A stretch of 64,000 nt of DNA from Actinocorallia longicatena (GTDB taxonomy: Bacteria; Actinomycetota; Actinomycetes; Streptosporangiales; Streptosporangiaceae): the NCBI RefSeq assembly GCF_039534125.1, contig NZ_BAAAUV010000004.1, forward strand, positions 186,001-250,000. Reading direction: 5' to 3'. Below the pieces are notes generated by a model, which saw nothing but the letters and a program-made list of their open reading frames with translations, was not told the DNA's origin and ran no database searches. Both the position numbers and the translations under genes were made by a program. Below are positions 35,082 to 44,592 of the stretch, piece by piece; within the stretch, counting starts at the first letter, position 1; each line of letters begins with the position of its first letter.

Positions 35082-35932
35082 TGAGCCTGATCATCCCTTA
35101 TCGCGTCGCCGGCGCCGTCCGCCGAGCCCGGCCCCGGGGCCTGCCGGGCGCGGTCGAGTTCTGCGTCTTCTGCGGCATGGTGCTCCACCACCTGGTCACC
35201 GACATCCTGCGCGGCCGGTACCTGAAGACCGTCCTGCGCCAGGTCAGCGACATCATCGCCGGAGTCGGCGCCGTCGTGCTCGGCCTCGGCATGGTGACCG
35301 TCGTCTTCTTCATGTCGTTCTTCACCGGCACCACCGTCGGGCTCCAGGCGATCCCGGGGCTCCAGCGCCTCGGCGTGGAGTCCCTCGCCGGGATCATCGC
35401 CAGCTACGCCAACGTCCGCGAGGTCACCCCGATCATCGCCGGGGTCGCCCTGATCTTCCAGCTCGGCGCGTCGTTCACCGCGGAGCTCGGGGCGATGCGG
35501 ATCTCCGAGGAGATCGACGCGCTGGAGGTCATGGGCATCAACTCCCTGGCCTACCTCGTGTGCACCCGGCTCGCGGCGGCGCTGGGCGCGCTGATCCCGC
35601 TGTACCTGCTCGCGTTGTTCGCGAGCTTCTTCGCCACCCGGCTGATCTCGGTGGGGTTCTTCGGCATCTCGCCGGGGATCTACGACTACTACTTCAACCT
35701 CTATCTGCCGCCCATAGACATCTTCTACAGCGTGATCAAAGTAGTGATCTTCACGATGATCATCGTGATCATCCACTGCTACCGCGGCTACAACGCCAAG
35801 GGCGGGCCCGTCGGCGTCGGCCTGGCCACCGGCCAGGCGATCCGCGAGTCCATGGTCGCGATCATCATGGTCAACCTCCTGCTGTCCTTCGTCTTCTGGG
35901 GCAACGGGGGAACGGTGAGCCTGACCGGATGA
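35081..35932 (+). CDS. yrbEB: YrbE/MlaE-type permease of Mce transporter, subunit B
   Basis: 283-aa partner permease. SFTAELGAMRISEEIDALEVMGINSLAYLVCTRL contains the MlaE signature loop; five to six hydrophobic helices follow. The TGATG junction with subunit A and the ATGA overlap with the first Mce gene show tight coupling. With subunit A it forms the membrane channel through which the Mce tunnel delivers lipid. Confidence 0.93.
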   Translation: MSLIIPYRVAGAVRRARPRGLPGAVEFCVFCGMVLHHLVTDILRGRYLKTVLRQVSDIIAGVGAVVLGLGMVTVVFFMSFFTGTTVGLQAIPGLQRLGVESLAGIIASYANVREVTPIIAGVALIFQLGASFTAELGAMRISEEIDALEVMGINSLAYLVCTRLAAALGALIPLYLLALFASFFATRLISVGFFGISPGIYDYYFNLYLPPIDIFYSVIKVVIFTMIIVIIHCYRGYNAKGGPVGVGLATGQAIRESMVAIIMVNLLLSFVFWGNGGTVSLTG

Positions 35933-36993
35933 GAACCCAGGACCTCACCCCGCGCTCCCGCCTGCGCTTCGGCCTGATCGGAGCGGCCGGACTGACCGGA
36001 TGCCTCGTGGCCTCCCTGCTGGCGGTCCGCGACACCCACCCCGGGTCGAGCCACGTCCTGGCCGTCTTCGGCCGGGCCGGTGAAGGGCTCGACACCCACT
36101 CCGACGTCAAGATCCACGGCGTCCGGGTGGGGGCGGTCTCGGCCGTCACCCTCACCGCCGACGGCAGGGCCCTGGTCACCCTCCGCCTGGACAAGGGCGT
36201 CCGCGCCCCGCTGACGGCCGAGGCCGCCGTGATGCCGCTGTCGGTGTTCGGGCCGAAGTACGTCGAGCTGCGGCCCGGCACCGGCGAGACCACCGGCCCC
36301 TACCTGGCCGACGGCGCGACCATCGGAAAGACCCACGACCCCGAGGAGCTCACCGATGTCGGCGCGCCCGCCATCCACCTGCTCGACGCGGTGGACCCCA
36401 AGGACCTCGGCACCATCATGAGCGCGCTGGGCGCGGGCTTCTCCGGCAGGGGAGAGGAGATCGGCGGCCTCGTCGACGACTCCGCCGCGCTCCTCGGCCT
36501 CGCCGACCGCCGCCGCGACACCATCGAGGAGATCATCGGCGACGGCGGCGCCGTCGCCGGGACGCTGGCGGGCAACGCCGATGAGGTCGGCCGGATCGCC
36601 GGGGACCTCGACGTGATCCTCCCCGCGATCACCGGGGACCCCCGCCGCTTCGGCGAACTGCTGGACGGGCTGGACCGCTCCGCCCGCACCCTCGACTCCA
36701 TCCTGCGGGCCGATCCCGAAGCGCCCGGCCGCATCATCGACGCCGCCGCGCCCGCCACCGCGGTCGCCTACCGCTACCGCTCCTACTTCCCCGACCTGAT
36801 CAGCAGCGGCGCGCTCATCCTGACCCAGCTGTCCGGCGTCGCCCGGGTGCCGGGCCCCCACGGGACGCTCCTGGCCCGCGTGACCGCCCACATCAGCCAG
36901 ACCAAGGCCATCTGCGACGTCCTCGTCGGAGCGTGCGGGCCCATCCCGCCCGCCATCCCCAACAAGCCCAAGGCAGGCGGGAAGAAGAAATGA
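35929..36993 (+). CDS. mceA: Mce family protein, first (MceA position)
   Basis: 354-aa substrate-binding tunnel subunit. One N-terminal membrane helix (about residues 13-32) anchors it; the Mce/MlaD domain (about 38-120) contains GEGLDTHSDVKIHGVRVGAVSAVTL and FGPKYVELRPG. A long helical region, rich in hydrophobic heptads, extends to about residue 330 and the end is basic (KPKAGGKKK). Start ATG 35929 overlaps the YrbE stop (ATGA). In this family six different Mce proteins assemble into one needle. Confidence 0.92.
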   Translation: MRTQDLTPRSRLRFGLIGAAGLTGCLVASLLAVRDTHPGSSHVLAVFGRAGEGLDTHSDVKIHGVRVGAVSAVTLTADGRALVTLRLDKGVRAPLTAEAAVMPLSVFGPKYVELRPGTGETTGPYLADGATIGKTHDPEELTDVGAPAIHLLDAVDPKDLGTIMSALGAGFSGRGEEIGGLVDDSAALLGLADRRRDTIEEIIGDGGAVAGTLAGNADEVGRIAGDLDVILPAITGDPRRFGELLDGLDRSARTLDSILRADPEAPGRIIDAAAPATAVAYRYRSYFPDLISSGALILTQLSGVARVPGPHGTLLARVTAHISQTKAICDVLVGACGPIPPAIPNKPKAGGKKK

Positions 36994-38132
36994 GGCCGAC
37001 ACTCCGCCCCCGCCGCTCCGGCGGACGCACCCGGGGCCCCAGCGGCAAGTCCGCCCGCCGCTTCCTCGCCTTCGCCATCGTCACCACCCTCCTGACCCTC
37101 GCCATGGGATACCGGATCGCGGGCAGCGACTTCGGCCCGTCCCTGAAGATCCGCGCCACCTTCGACGACGTCAACGGCCTGCGCGCCGACGACAAGGTCA
37201 AGATCGCAGGCAGTCCCGTCGGCCGGGTCTCCTCCATCAAGGTCGTCGACGGACGCGCCCTGGTCACCCTGAGCATCCGCAGCTCGCTGCGCATCCCCGT
37301 CGACTCGGCCGCCGTCATCCGCTGGCGCGACGTCGTCGGCGCCCGCGTGGTCTACATCGAGCCCGGCACCAGCCCGGTCATGGCGGAGAGCGGCCAGTCC
37401 CTGAGCCGCACCCGCTCGGCCGCCGACCTCGGCAACCTCATCAACGACCTCGGGCCCATGCTCGGCGGGATCGACCCCGACGACGTCAACAAGATCCTCA
37501 AGGCGTTCTCCGTCGCGCTCGACGGCAACGCGGGCAAGACCAACGACATCATCACCAACATGTCGGCGATGCTGAAGCTCCTCGGCTCCCGCAGCGACAC
37601 GATCAAGCAGATGATCGGCGACTACAAGACCGTCACCGACGCCCTCGCGGCCAGGGACCGGCAGATCGCCCAGACCATCGACAACCTCACCGAGCTCACC
37701 TCGGCCTTCGCCGACGACCGCAAGGCCCTCGACACCGCGACCGTCCGGCTCGCCGACCTCTCGGGCAACCTCGACAAGGTCCTCGGCGGCAAGTCGGCGG
37801 AACTCGGCAGAGCCCTCGAAGGCACCGCCGGCCTCATGGAGGTCGCCCACCGCAACGTCGGCTCCATCGACAAGATCATCAAGGGGCTGCCGACGGCGCT
37901 CCAGGCCCTGCTCTCGATGACCAACGGCGGCAACTTCCTGCGGGCCAACGCCCTGTGCATCAACGTCGTCTACAGCGAGAAGTGCCCGTTCCCGATGAAC
38001 CTGCCGCCCCCGCCCGCCCAGGGCGACAACCGGACGACGCCCGCGATCACCCCCGCCGAGGCCCGGCTCACCCCCGACCAGCAGCAGGTCTTCGTGGCGA
38101 TGGTCGGCCTGCTCTCCCTCGGAGGCCACTGA
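36990..38132 (+). CDS. mceB: Mce family protein, second (MceB position)
   Basis: 380-aa subunit. A basic N-terminus (about 24 residues) precedes a signal-anchor helix FLAFAIVTTLLTLAMGY. Mce domain: ATFDDVNGLRADDKVKIAGSPVGRVSSIK and DVVGARVVYIEPG. The helical tunnel part follows, then NFLRANALCINVVYSEKCPF with two Cys and a proline-rich tail, typical of MceB proteins. ATGA overlap with both neighbours. Confidence 0.92.
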   Translation: MRPTLRPRRSGGRTRGPSGKSARRFLAFAIVTTLLTLAMGYRIAGSDFGPSLKIRATFDDVNGLRADDKVKIAGSPVGRVSSIKVVDGRALVTLSIRSSLRIPVDSAAVIRWRDVVGARVVYIEPGTSPVMAESGQSLSRTRSAADLGNLINDLGPMLGGIDPDDVNKILKAFSVALDGNAGKTNDIITNMSAMLKLLGSRSDTIKQMIGDYKTVTDALAARDRQIAQTIDNLTELTSAFADDRKALDTATVRLADLSGNLDKVLGGKSAELGRALEGTAGLMEVAHRNVGSIDKIIKGLPTALQALLSMTNGGNFLRANALCINVVYSEKCPFPMNLPPPPAQGDNRTTPAITPAEARLTPDQQQVFVAMVGLLSLGGH

Positions 38133-39199
38133 TGAAGGCATGGCTGAGAAGGTCCTTCCGCGACCGGGACCCCGCGAGCGTCGCCCTGGTCGTGATCCCT
38201 CTCGTCGCGGTGCTGCTCATCGGCACCTACATCTACGGCGGGCTCGGCCTCGGCAAGGGCGGCTACACCGTCCAGGGCGTGTTCAGCGCCACCGGCGGCC
38301 TCCGCAAGGGCAGCGAGGTCCAGCTCGCGGGCGTCAAGGTCGGCAACGTCACCGCGGTCGCCCCCGACTTCGGCAACGGCAACGTCGTCATCACCTGGCG
38401 GGTCGACTCCGGCATCAAGCTCGGCAGCGGCACCCGCGCCGACATCCGGCTGTCGAACCTCCTCGGCGGCCAGTACGTCAAGCTGTCCGGACCGGTCACC
38501 GCGCCCTACCTCAAATCGCTGCCCGAAGCGCGCCGCCGGATCCCCCTCGACCGCACCAGCGTCCCCTACACGCTGAACAACGCGCTCGGCAACGCCTCCG
38601 ACCTCGTCGGCGGCCTCGACACCGAGTCCATGGACAAGCTGCTCGACGAGGCGACCAAGGTCAAGCTGCCCACGCAGAAGGAACTCGCGTCCATGCTGGC
38701 CGACCTCGACAAGGTCAGCACGATGCTCAACGACTCCTTCCCCCAGGTCGCCGCCATCATCGCCAACAGCGAGAAGCTCACCGGCACCCTGGCCTCCAAG
38801 GACCAGCAGCTCGCCCAGCTCCTCGACTACGGCGGCACCCTGCTCAAGCAGCTCGCCCGCCGCCGCGACGACCTCGCAGGAGCACTCGGCGACGGCAGCA
38901 GGGTCGTCAAGAGCCTCGACGACGCCCTCAGCCGGCACCAGGGGCAGCTCAACACCATCCTCAACGACTTCCACCTGGCCTCCCTCACCCTCAGCGGCGG
39001 CAACCTGCCCTCCCTGAACGTCGCCATGGCCTGGTTCGGGCCCGCCTTCTACGCCCTCAGCACCTCCGGCAGCCGCGAAGGCCGCTGGCTCGAAGCCGGA
39101 TTCGTCGGGTTCGGACCGATCCAGCCGGGCGTCGTCGGACCCCAGCCCAACTTCACCCCCGACAACTACCCCCTCGTCCCGACAGGACCCAACTCGTGA
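38132..39199 (+). CDS. mceC: Mce family protein, third (MceC position)
   Basis: 355-aa subunit with an N-terminal anchor helix (VALVVIPLVAVLLIGTYIYG), the Mce domain (VFSATGGLRKGSEVQLAGVKVGNVTAV, LLGGQYVKLSG) and a long helical part, ending in a Pro/Asn-rich tail. ATG 38132 overlaps the MceB stop by one base and GGAGG lies 9 nt upstream. The frame is open well upstream, but only inside mceB. Confidence 0.92.
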   Translation: MKAWLRRSFRDRDPASVALVVIPLVAVLLIGTYIYGGLGLGKGGYTVQGVFSATGGLRKGSEVQLAGVKVGNVTAVAPDFGNGNVVITWRVDSGIKLGSGTRADIRLSNLLGGQYVKLSGPVTAPYLKSLPEARRRIPLDRTSVPYTLNNALGNASDLVGGLDTESMDKLLDEATKVKLPTQKELASMLADLDKVSTMLNDSFPQVAAIIANSEKLTGTLASKDQQLAQLLDYGGTLLKQLARRRDDLAGALGDGSRVVKSLDDALSRHQGQLNTILNDFHLASLTLSGGNLPSLNVAMAWFGPAFYALSTSGSREGRWLEAGFVGFGPIQPGVVGPQPNFTPDNYPLVPTGPNS

Positions 39200-40233
39200 C
39201 GCCCACCCCGCGCGGCCTGTCCGCGGTCGCGGCCGCCGCCGCGGCCGTCCTCACCCTGTCCTCCTGCTCGGTCCTGCCCGGCATGTCCGGCGGATCCACC
39301 TACAAGGTCACCGCCTTCTTCACCAAGGCCGTCTCCTTCTACCCCGGCTCACGCGTCCAGGTCATGGGCGTCAACGTCGGCAGGGTCGAGTCCGTCGTCA
39401 CCGAGAACGGGCAGGTCCGCGTCGTCGCCTCGATCGAGTCGCGCGTCCCGCTGCCCGACAAGGTCACCGCCGCCATCATGCCGCTCAGCCTCATCGGCGA
39501 ACGGACCCTGACCTTCAGCCCCGCCTGGCGGCCCGGGGAACCCCGGCTCGCGAAGAACGCCGTGCTCCCCGCGGAACGCACCCGCGTGCCCGTTGAGGTC
39601 AACGAGGCCCTCACCTCCTTCGGCAGGCTCCTCGACAGCTTCGACCCCGCCAAGGTCAACGGCCTGATCGGCAAGGCCGCCACCTCACTCAACGGCAACG
39701 GCACCGCCTTCAACCAGGCCTTCGAGCAGACCGCCCGGCTCGTCACCCAGCTGTCGGGCCAGGACGAGAAGCTGCTGGCCGTCGCCGGGAACCTGAACCG
39801 GCTCGCCGGAGCCGTCAAGGGCCGCGAGAAGGTCCTCGGCTCCCTCATCGACGACTTCTCCACCGCCACCACGATGCTCGCCGGCGAACGCAAGAACATC
39901 CAGACCCTCATCACCGCCGTCGCCGACCTCGCCCGCCGCGGCAACGTGATCATCGACACCTACGACGAGAAGCTCCCCGACGACCTGGTGCGGATGGCGC
40001 AGGTCGCCCTGTCCCTCAAGGTCAACGCCAAGAGCCTCGGCAAGCTCCTCAACGCCATCCCCGGCCTCAGCTACCAGTTCGTCAACGCCTACGACCCCAA
40101 GAAACACGCGATCAACTCCAGGATCACCCTCGACCACTTCGTGCGGTCCTACCTGGCGGCGATCCTCAAGGAACCGCGCATCAACTCCAAGGTTCCCTGC
40201 CCCCTCCCGCCCCCCTACTCCAACTGCGAATAG
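39196..40233 (+). CDS. mceD: Mce family lipoprotein, fourth (MceD position)
   Basis: 345-aa subunit starting at GTG 39196 (GTGA overlap). The N-terminus is an alanine-rich signal with lipobox LSSC (Cys24), which makes it a probable lipoprotein rather than a helix-anchored protein. Mce domain: FFTKAVSFYPGSRVQVMGVNVGRVESV and PLSLIGERTLTF. Helical tunnel region to about residue 300. C-terminus PCPLPPPYSNCE carries two Cys. Confidence 0.9.
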   Translation: MTPTPRGLSAVAAAAAAVLTLSSCSVLPGMSGGSTYKVTAFFTKAVSFYPGSRVQVMGVNVGRVESVVTENGQVRVVASIESRVPLPDKVTAAIMPLSLIGERTLTFSPAWRPGEPRLAKNAVLPAERTRVPVEVNEALTSFGRLLDSFDPAKVNGLIGKAATSLNGNGTAFNQAFEQTARLVTQLSGQDEKLLAVAGNLNRLAGAVKGREKVLGSLIDDFSTATTMLAGERKNIQTLITAVADLARRGNVIIDTYDEKLPDDLVRMAQVALSLKVNAKSLGKLLNAIPGLSYQFVNAYDPKKHAINSRITLDHFVRSYLAAILKEPRINSKVPCPLPPPYSNCE

Positions 40234-40243
40234 GAGCCGCACC

Positions 40244-41269
40244 GTGAGATCGCTACTCATGACGATCGCCCTGTGCGCGGCGCTCGCCGGATGCTCGCTG
40301 CAGACCCTGCACGCGCCCAAGGGCGACGTCACCGTCGTCGCCGACTTCTCCGACGTCCAGAACCTCCTCGCCGGGCACAGCGTGAAGATCGCCGACGTCA
40401 CCGTGGGCTCCGTCACCGGGATCGAGCTCGTCGGCAACGGCGGCGACTACCGCTCCCGCGTCACCATGTCGATCAAGAAGAGGCTGCCGGCCGGGACGAC
40501 CGCCGAGGTCACCGTGACCTCCCTGCTCGGCGAGAACTACGTCCGGCTCGCCCCGCCCGCCGGGGTCTCGCTCGAACAGGGACCCTTCCTCGCCAACGGC
40601 GCCACGATCGCCGCCACGAGCGTCAGCCCCGGATTCGAGGACATCGTCGGCAAGTCCGCGCCCCTCATCGACGCCCTCGCCCGCGGCGACGTCCCCGGGC
40701 TCGTCCAGGCCGGAAGCATCGCCTTCGCCGCCCGCGGCCCCGAGCTCAAGACGCTCATCGCCAACGCCGGCACCCTGCTGAAGACCTTCGGCGAGCACCG
40801 CCGCGAACTCGAGAGCGCCGTCGACGACCTCGCCGCCCTCGGCAAGAAGCTCGCCCAGCACGACGACGCCCTCAACCGGCTCCCCGACCGCCTCCAGCAG
40901 ACCACCGCGGTCCTCGCCGGAGACCGCAAGAGGATCCTCGACGCCGTCCACTCCCTGTCCTCCCTCGCCGAGTCCGTGAACGACTCCGTCCTGGTCGGCC
41001 ACACCCGCAAGCTCCGCACCATGATCGAGCAGATCGGGCCGACCTTCGCGGTCCTGGCCGCCGACAAGACCAAGCTCGCCAACCTGATCGCGGGCGTCCA
41101 GGAGCTGGTCGAGCGCATGCCCAGGCAGGTCTACAACGGCCAGATGCTCACCTACCCGATCGTCCAGTTCGACGGCGACACCTACCGCGGCGAGGACCCC
41201 AAGCCCGGCGACCAGCGCTCGCCCGCCACACTCGCCGACCTCGTCCGGATGCTGGGGCCCCGACCATGA
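40244..41269 (+). CDS. mceE: Mce family lipoprotein, fifth (MceE position)
   Basis: 341-aa subunit with the lipobox LAGC (Cys17) directly after a short signal; the equivalent M. tuberculosis proteins (LprK, LprN type) are lipoproteins too. Mce domain: ADFSDVQNLLAGHSVKIADVTVGSVTGIEL and LLGENYVRLAPP. It starts at GTG 40244, 10 nt after the previous stop with AGGAG nearby, the only non-overlapping junction within the operon. Confidence 0.92.
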   Translation: MRSLLMTIALCAALAGCSLQTLHAPKGDVTVVADFSDVQNLLAGHSVKIADVTVGSVTGIELVGNGGDYRSRVTMSIKKRLPAGTTAEVTVTSLLGENYVRLAPPAGVSLEQGPFLANGATIAATSVSPGFEDIVGKSAPLIDALARGDVPGLVQAGSIAFAARGPELKTLIANAGTLLKTFGEHRRELESAVDDLAALGKKLAQHDDALNRLPDRLQQTTAVLAGDRKRILDAVHSLSSLAESVNDSVLVGHTRKLRTMIEQIGPTFAVLAADKTKLANLIAGVQELVERMPRQVYNGQMLTYPIVQFDGDTYRGEDPKPGDQRSPATLADLVRMLGPRP

Positions 41270-42561
41270 CCCGCCGCGTGATCCTCAACCTCGTCGTCTT
41301 CGCCGTGCTCGGGCTCGTCCTGACCACCTGGGCCATCCGCAACGTCCTGCACTTCGACCCGCTGTCCAAGCCCTACGTGATCACCGCCGAGTTCGCCTCC
41401 TCGCCCGGCCTCCAGCCCAACTTCGACGTCACCTACCTCGGCGTCGCCGTCGGCACCATCAAGTCCGTCCGCCTCGACGGCCCCAAGGTCGTCGTCGGAC
41501 TGTCCATCGACAAGGGCACCCGGATCCCCGGAAGCGTCCACGCCATGGCCGGACCCAAGTCCGCCATCGGCGAGCCGTTCATCGACCTCGAGCCGCCCGC
41601 CGGTCAGGCAGGAGCGGAACCCCTCCGGCCCGGCGCCACCATCCCGCTCGACCGCACCGCCGTCGCCCAGTCCTACGGCGACCTGTTCGCCTCGGTCAAC
41701 AAGGCGATCAACGGCCTCGACCCCGGCAATCTCCGGATCGTCACCCGCGAGCTCGCCCTCGGCCTCGACGGCCGCGGCGACTCCCTCCGCCAGACCGTCG
41801 ACGGAGCCTCCCGCCTCACCCGCACCTTCGCCTCGGACACCTCCACCCTCGACGACCTGATCGGCAACGTCGCCACCCTGACCGGCGTCCTGTCCGACCA
41901 CCGCGGCTCCCTCGGCACCGGCATCACCGGCACCGCGCAGCTCACCGGCGCCCTCGCCGAGATCGACGACTCCCTGCGCTCGCTCCGCGACACCGGCCCC
42001 GGCCTGCTCGCCAAGACCGCCTCCCTGCTCAACCGCTCCGACCCCGCCCTGCGCTGCCTGCTCGGCACCCTCGGCGACTCCCTGCCCACCCTCCTGTCGC
42101 CCAAGAACGTCGCCGACCTCGACGTCGGGCTGCGCTGGGCACCCCAGCTCGCCCCCGCCATGGCCGGCGTCATCACCTTCGTCAACGGCGACCCCAACCT
42201 CAACCTGACCATCACCCTCACCCCGGGCCCGGTCAAGGGGACCAAGGAGTTCAAGACCCCCCTGCTCCTGCCCACCATCCCCGCCTACGCGACCTGCCCC
42301 GGAATCTCCACCCCCGGGCACAAATCCCCGCCGATCACCACCCCGGCCGGCAAGAACACCCCCGTCACGACACAGGCGCCGGTCACGACCACGCCGTCCG
42401 CGGTCCCCATCACCCAGAGCTCGGACGGCGGAGACGACGGCCCCGACACCCGGCTGATCTACCTCCCACCCCTCGTCGCCGCCCTGATCCTGCTCAGGGT
42501 CGCGATGAACAGCTTCGGCCCCATCGCCCGACGGCGCGACCGCAAGAGGAGCAGAAGATGA
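41266..42561 (+). CDS. mceF: Mce family protein, sixth (MceF position), with C-terminal membrane helix
   Basis: 431-aa subunit. N-terminal anchor helix ILNLVVFAVLGLVLTTWAI, Mce domain with FASSPGLQPNFDVTYLGVAVGTIKSV and AIGEPFIDLEPP, and a helical region. The C-terminal portion is unusual: a Thr/Pro-rich stretch (about residues 345-385) leads to a second hydrophobic helix YLPPLVAALILLRVAM near residue 400 and a strongly basic end (RRRDRKRSRR). That would anchor both ends in the membrane. ATGA overlap with mceE and with the next gene. Confidence 0.9.
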   Translation: MTRRVILNLVVFAVLGLVLTTWAIRNVLHFDPLSKPYVITAEFASSPGLQPNFDVTYLGVAVGTIKSVRLDGPKVVVGLSIDKGTRIPGSVHAMAGPKSAIGEPFIDLEPPAGQAGAEPLRPGATIPLDRTAVAQSYGDLFASVNKAINGLDPGNLRIVTRELALGLDGRGDSLRQTVDGASRLTRTFASDTSTLDDLIGNVATLTGVLSDHRGSLGTGITGTAQLTGALAEIDDSLRSLRDTGPGLLAKTASLLNRSDPALRCLLGTLGDSLPTLLSPKNVADLDVGLRWAPQLAPAMAGVITFVNGDPNLNLTITLTPGPVKGTKEFKTPLLLPTIPAYATCPGISTPGHKSPPITTPAGKNTPVTTQAPVTTTPSAVPITQSSDGGDDGPDTRLIYLPPLVAALILLRVAMNSFGPIARRRDRKRSRR

Positions 42562-43292
42562 ACGTCTCAGCCCCCGACAAGGCCCCCGACAAGGTCTTCA
42601 CCCGGCGCACCCCCGGGCGCTTCGTCACCAGCACCAAGGTGCTGAAGGCCCACACCTGGAACGCCCCCAGGCCCGCCGAGCCCGAGACACCGCCGCCCGC
42701 CCCCCGCTCCCGCCTGCGCAGGGCACTCGGCCTGATCCCCTCGATCCTGCTCGTCGCCGTCAGCGTCGCCTGCGCGCTCCTGTGGCGCCACGACGCCCGA
42801 CTGTCGGACGCCGCACAGCAGCGCCAGGAACTCTCCGACAGCGCCGGAAAGGTCGCCGGCGTGTTCTTCAACTGGGACTACCAGCACATGGACCAGTCCT
42901 TCGCCGCCAAGTACCCGCTGCTGACCGACGCCGCCGCGGACGCCATCCGGCCCACCGCCGCCACCCTCACCACCTACTTCACCGACAAGAAGGTCAGCTC
43001 GACCGCCAGCATCACCGGCGTCTACCCCGGCACCATCAAGGGCTCCGACGCCAACGTCATGGTCATCATCAACACCCGGGTGACCACCGACAAGACCGTC
43101 CAGGCCAACACCGGCGCCACCGTCGTCCTCAGCATGAAGCGCATCAAGGGCCGCTGGCTCGCCGGGAACATCACCCTGCTCAGCTCCGGGGTCGAGGCCA
43201 CCACCGACAAGAACGGCAAGCCCGTCGCCGGCCAGGGATCCCAGCTGCCCGGAACCGTCCCCACCACCCCGGCCCCCACCACGGCGCCCTGA
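42558..43292 (+). CDS. Mce-associated membrane protein (Mam/Mas type)
   Basis: 244-aa protein: cytoplasmic, proline-rich N-terminus, one membrane helix at about residues 58-78 (LIPSILLVAVSVACALLW) and an extracytoplasmic NTF2/VirB8-like domain of about 130 residues, then a Thr/Pro-rich tail. Such proteins are regularly encoded after the six mce genes and stabilise the transporter (as for Mam4B/OmamA in mycobacteria). The start overlaps the mceF stop. Confidence 0.85.
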   Translation: MNVSAPDKAPDKVFTRRTPGRFVTSTKVLKAHTWNAPRPAEPETPPPAPRSRLRRALGLIPSILLVAVSVACALLWRHDARLSDAAQQRQELSDSAGKVAGVFFNWDYQHMDQSFAAKYPLLTDAAADAIRPTAATLTTYFTDKKVSSTASITGVYPGTIKGSDANVMVIINTRVTTDKTVQANTGATVVLSMKRIKGRWLAGNITLLSSGVEATTDKNGKPVAGQGSQLPGTVPTTPAPTTAP

Positions 43293-43296
43293 TCCG

Positions 43297-44517
43297 ATGG
43301 CCGTCCTGCAGATCGAAGCGGCCGGCGAACGGCTCCGCTACCGGGTCCCGGCGGACGTCGCGACGATCCTCAGGGCCGACCTCCTCACGCTCACCGGTGA
43401 GATCGTCGCGGAGATCAGGCGGCGGATCCCCGAGTTCGAGGAGCCGTGCCCCGGCCGCGACGCCCACCTCGCCACCGCCGTCGAGCACGCCGTGACCCGC
43501 TTCGTCGACCAGCTCACCGGAGTGGAGGTCGCCGGCGAACCGCGCGCCTACCGCGCACTGGGGGAGTGGGAGCAGCGAGCGGGCCGCGACCTGCGCGCCC
43601 TGGTCGCCGCCTACCGGCTGGGAGCCCGCCTCGTCTGGCGCCGTCTCACCGAGATCGGGCTCCAGCACGGCATCACCAGCAGGGCCATGTGGAGGCTCGG
43701 CGAGGAACTGTTCACCCACATCGACGAGGCCGCCGACCAGTCGGGGATCGGCCACGCCGACGCGGCGTCCAGAACCGCCGACGACGACCTGCGGCCGCAC
43801 CGCCGCAGGCTCCTGCACCTGCTCGCCGAGCGCACCGACCACACCCACGAAGGACTCCGCGCCCTCGCCGACCCCGCCCACTGGCGGATCCCCGCGAACG
43901 TCGCCTGCGTGACGCTCGAGCCCGGCTGGCCGCGCGCTCCCGGAATCTCCCCCGCGGTCACCTCCGACGTCCTCATGGACCTCGACCGCCCCGACCCCTG
44001 CCTCATCGTCCCCGACCCCGAGGGCCCCGGCCGGCCGGAGATGCTCGAACTGGCGCTCAAGGGAGCGGTCGGCGCCGTCGGGCCCACCGTCGCCGCCGCC
44101 GACGCCGCCCTGTCGCTCCGGCTGTCCCGCAGGCTCCTGAACCTGATGCGCGACGGCGTCGTCGCACCGTCCGGGCTGGTCCGCTGCATCGACCACCTGC
44201 CGGTCCTGCTGCTCCACGGCGACGAGGAGTCCGTCGCGGTGCTGCGCGCCCGGCTCTACGAACCGCTGGCCGACCTCACCGAGACCCAGCGCCGCAGGCT
44301 CTGCGAGACCCTCCTGGTCTGGCTCACCACCGGCGGCGGCGCGAACGAGGTCGGCAACCGTCTCGGCGTCCACGCCCAGACGGTCCGCTACCGGCTACGA
44401 CGCCTGGAGGAACTGTTCGGCGAACGGCTCCAGGACCCGGCCTGGCGGGTCAGCATGGCACTCACCCTGTTCCGTGACCAGCATCGCAGCGCGGGGACGG
44501 CCAAGGCGATGCGTTAG
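43297..44517 (+). CDS. PucR/CdaR-type helix-turn-helix regulator
   Basis: 406-aa transcription factor. The C-terminal HTH_30 domain is clear: LLVWLTTGGGANEVGNRLGVHAQTVRYRLRRLEELFG. A GGDEF-like regulator region (about 180-300) and an N-terminal helical region complete the PucR/CdaR layout. The gene begins 4 nt after the Mce-associated gene, so it is probably read as part of the same transcript. It is a candidate regulator of the importer and adjacent P450 operon. Confidence 0.88.
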   Translation: MAVLQIEAAGERLRYRVPADVATILRADLLTLTGEIVAEIRRRIPEFEEPCPGRDAHLATAVEHAVTRFVDQLTGVEVAGEPRAYRALGEWEQRAGRDLRALVAAYRLGARLVWRRLTEIGLQHGITSRAMWRLGEELFTHIDEAADQSGIGHADAASRTADDDLRPHRRRLLHLLAERTDHTHEGLRALADPAHWRIPANVACVTLEPGWPRAPGISPAVTSDVLMDLDRPDPCLIVPDPEGPGRPEMLELALKGAVGAVGPTVAAADAALSLRLSRRLLNLMRDGVVAPSGLVRCIDHLPVLLLHGDEESVAVLRARLYEPLADLTETQRRRLCETLLVWLTTGGGANEVGNRLGVHAQTVRYRLRRLEELFGERLQDPAWRVSMALTLFRDQHRSAGTAKAMR

Positions 44518-44592
44518 AATGCGAAGATCCAATGACTGTGACAGCAGCCGTACTGCCATCGCCCCGTGGCGGTCTCTTGAGGGGTTGGGACG

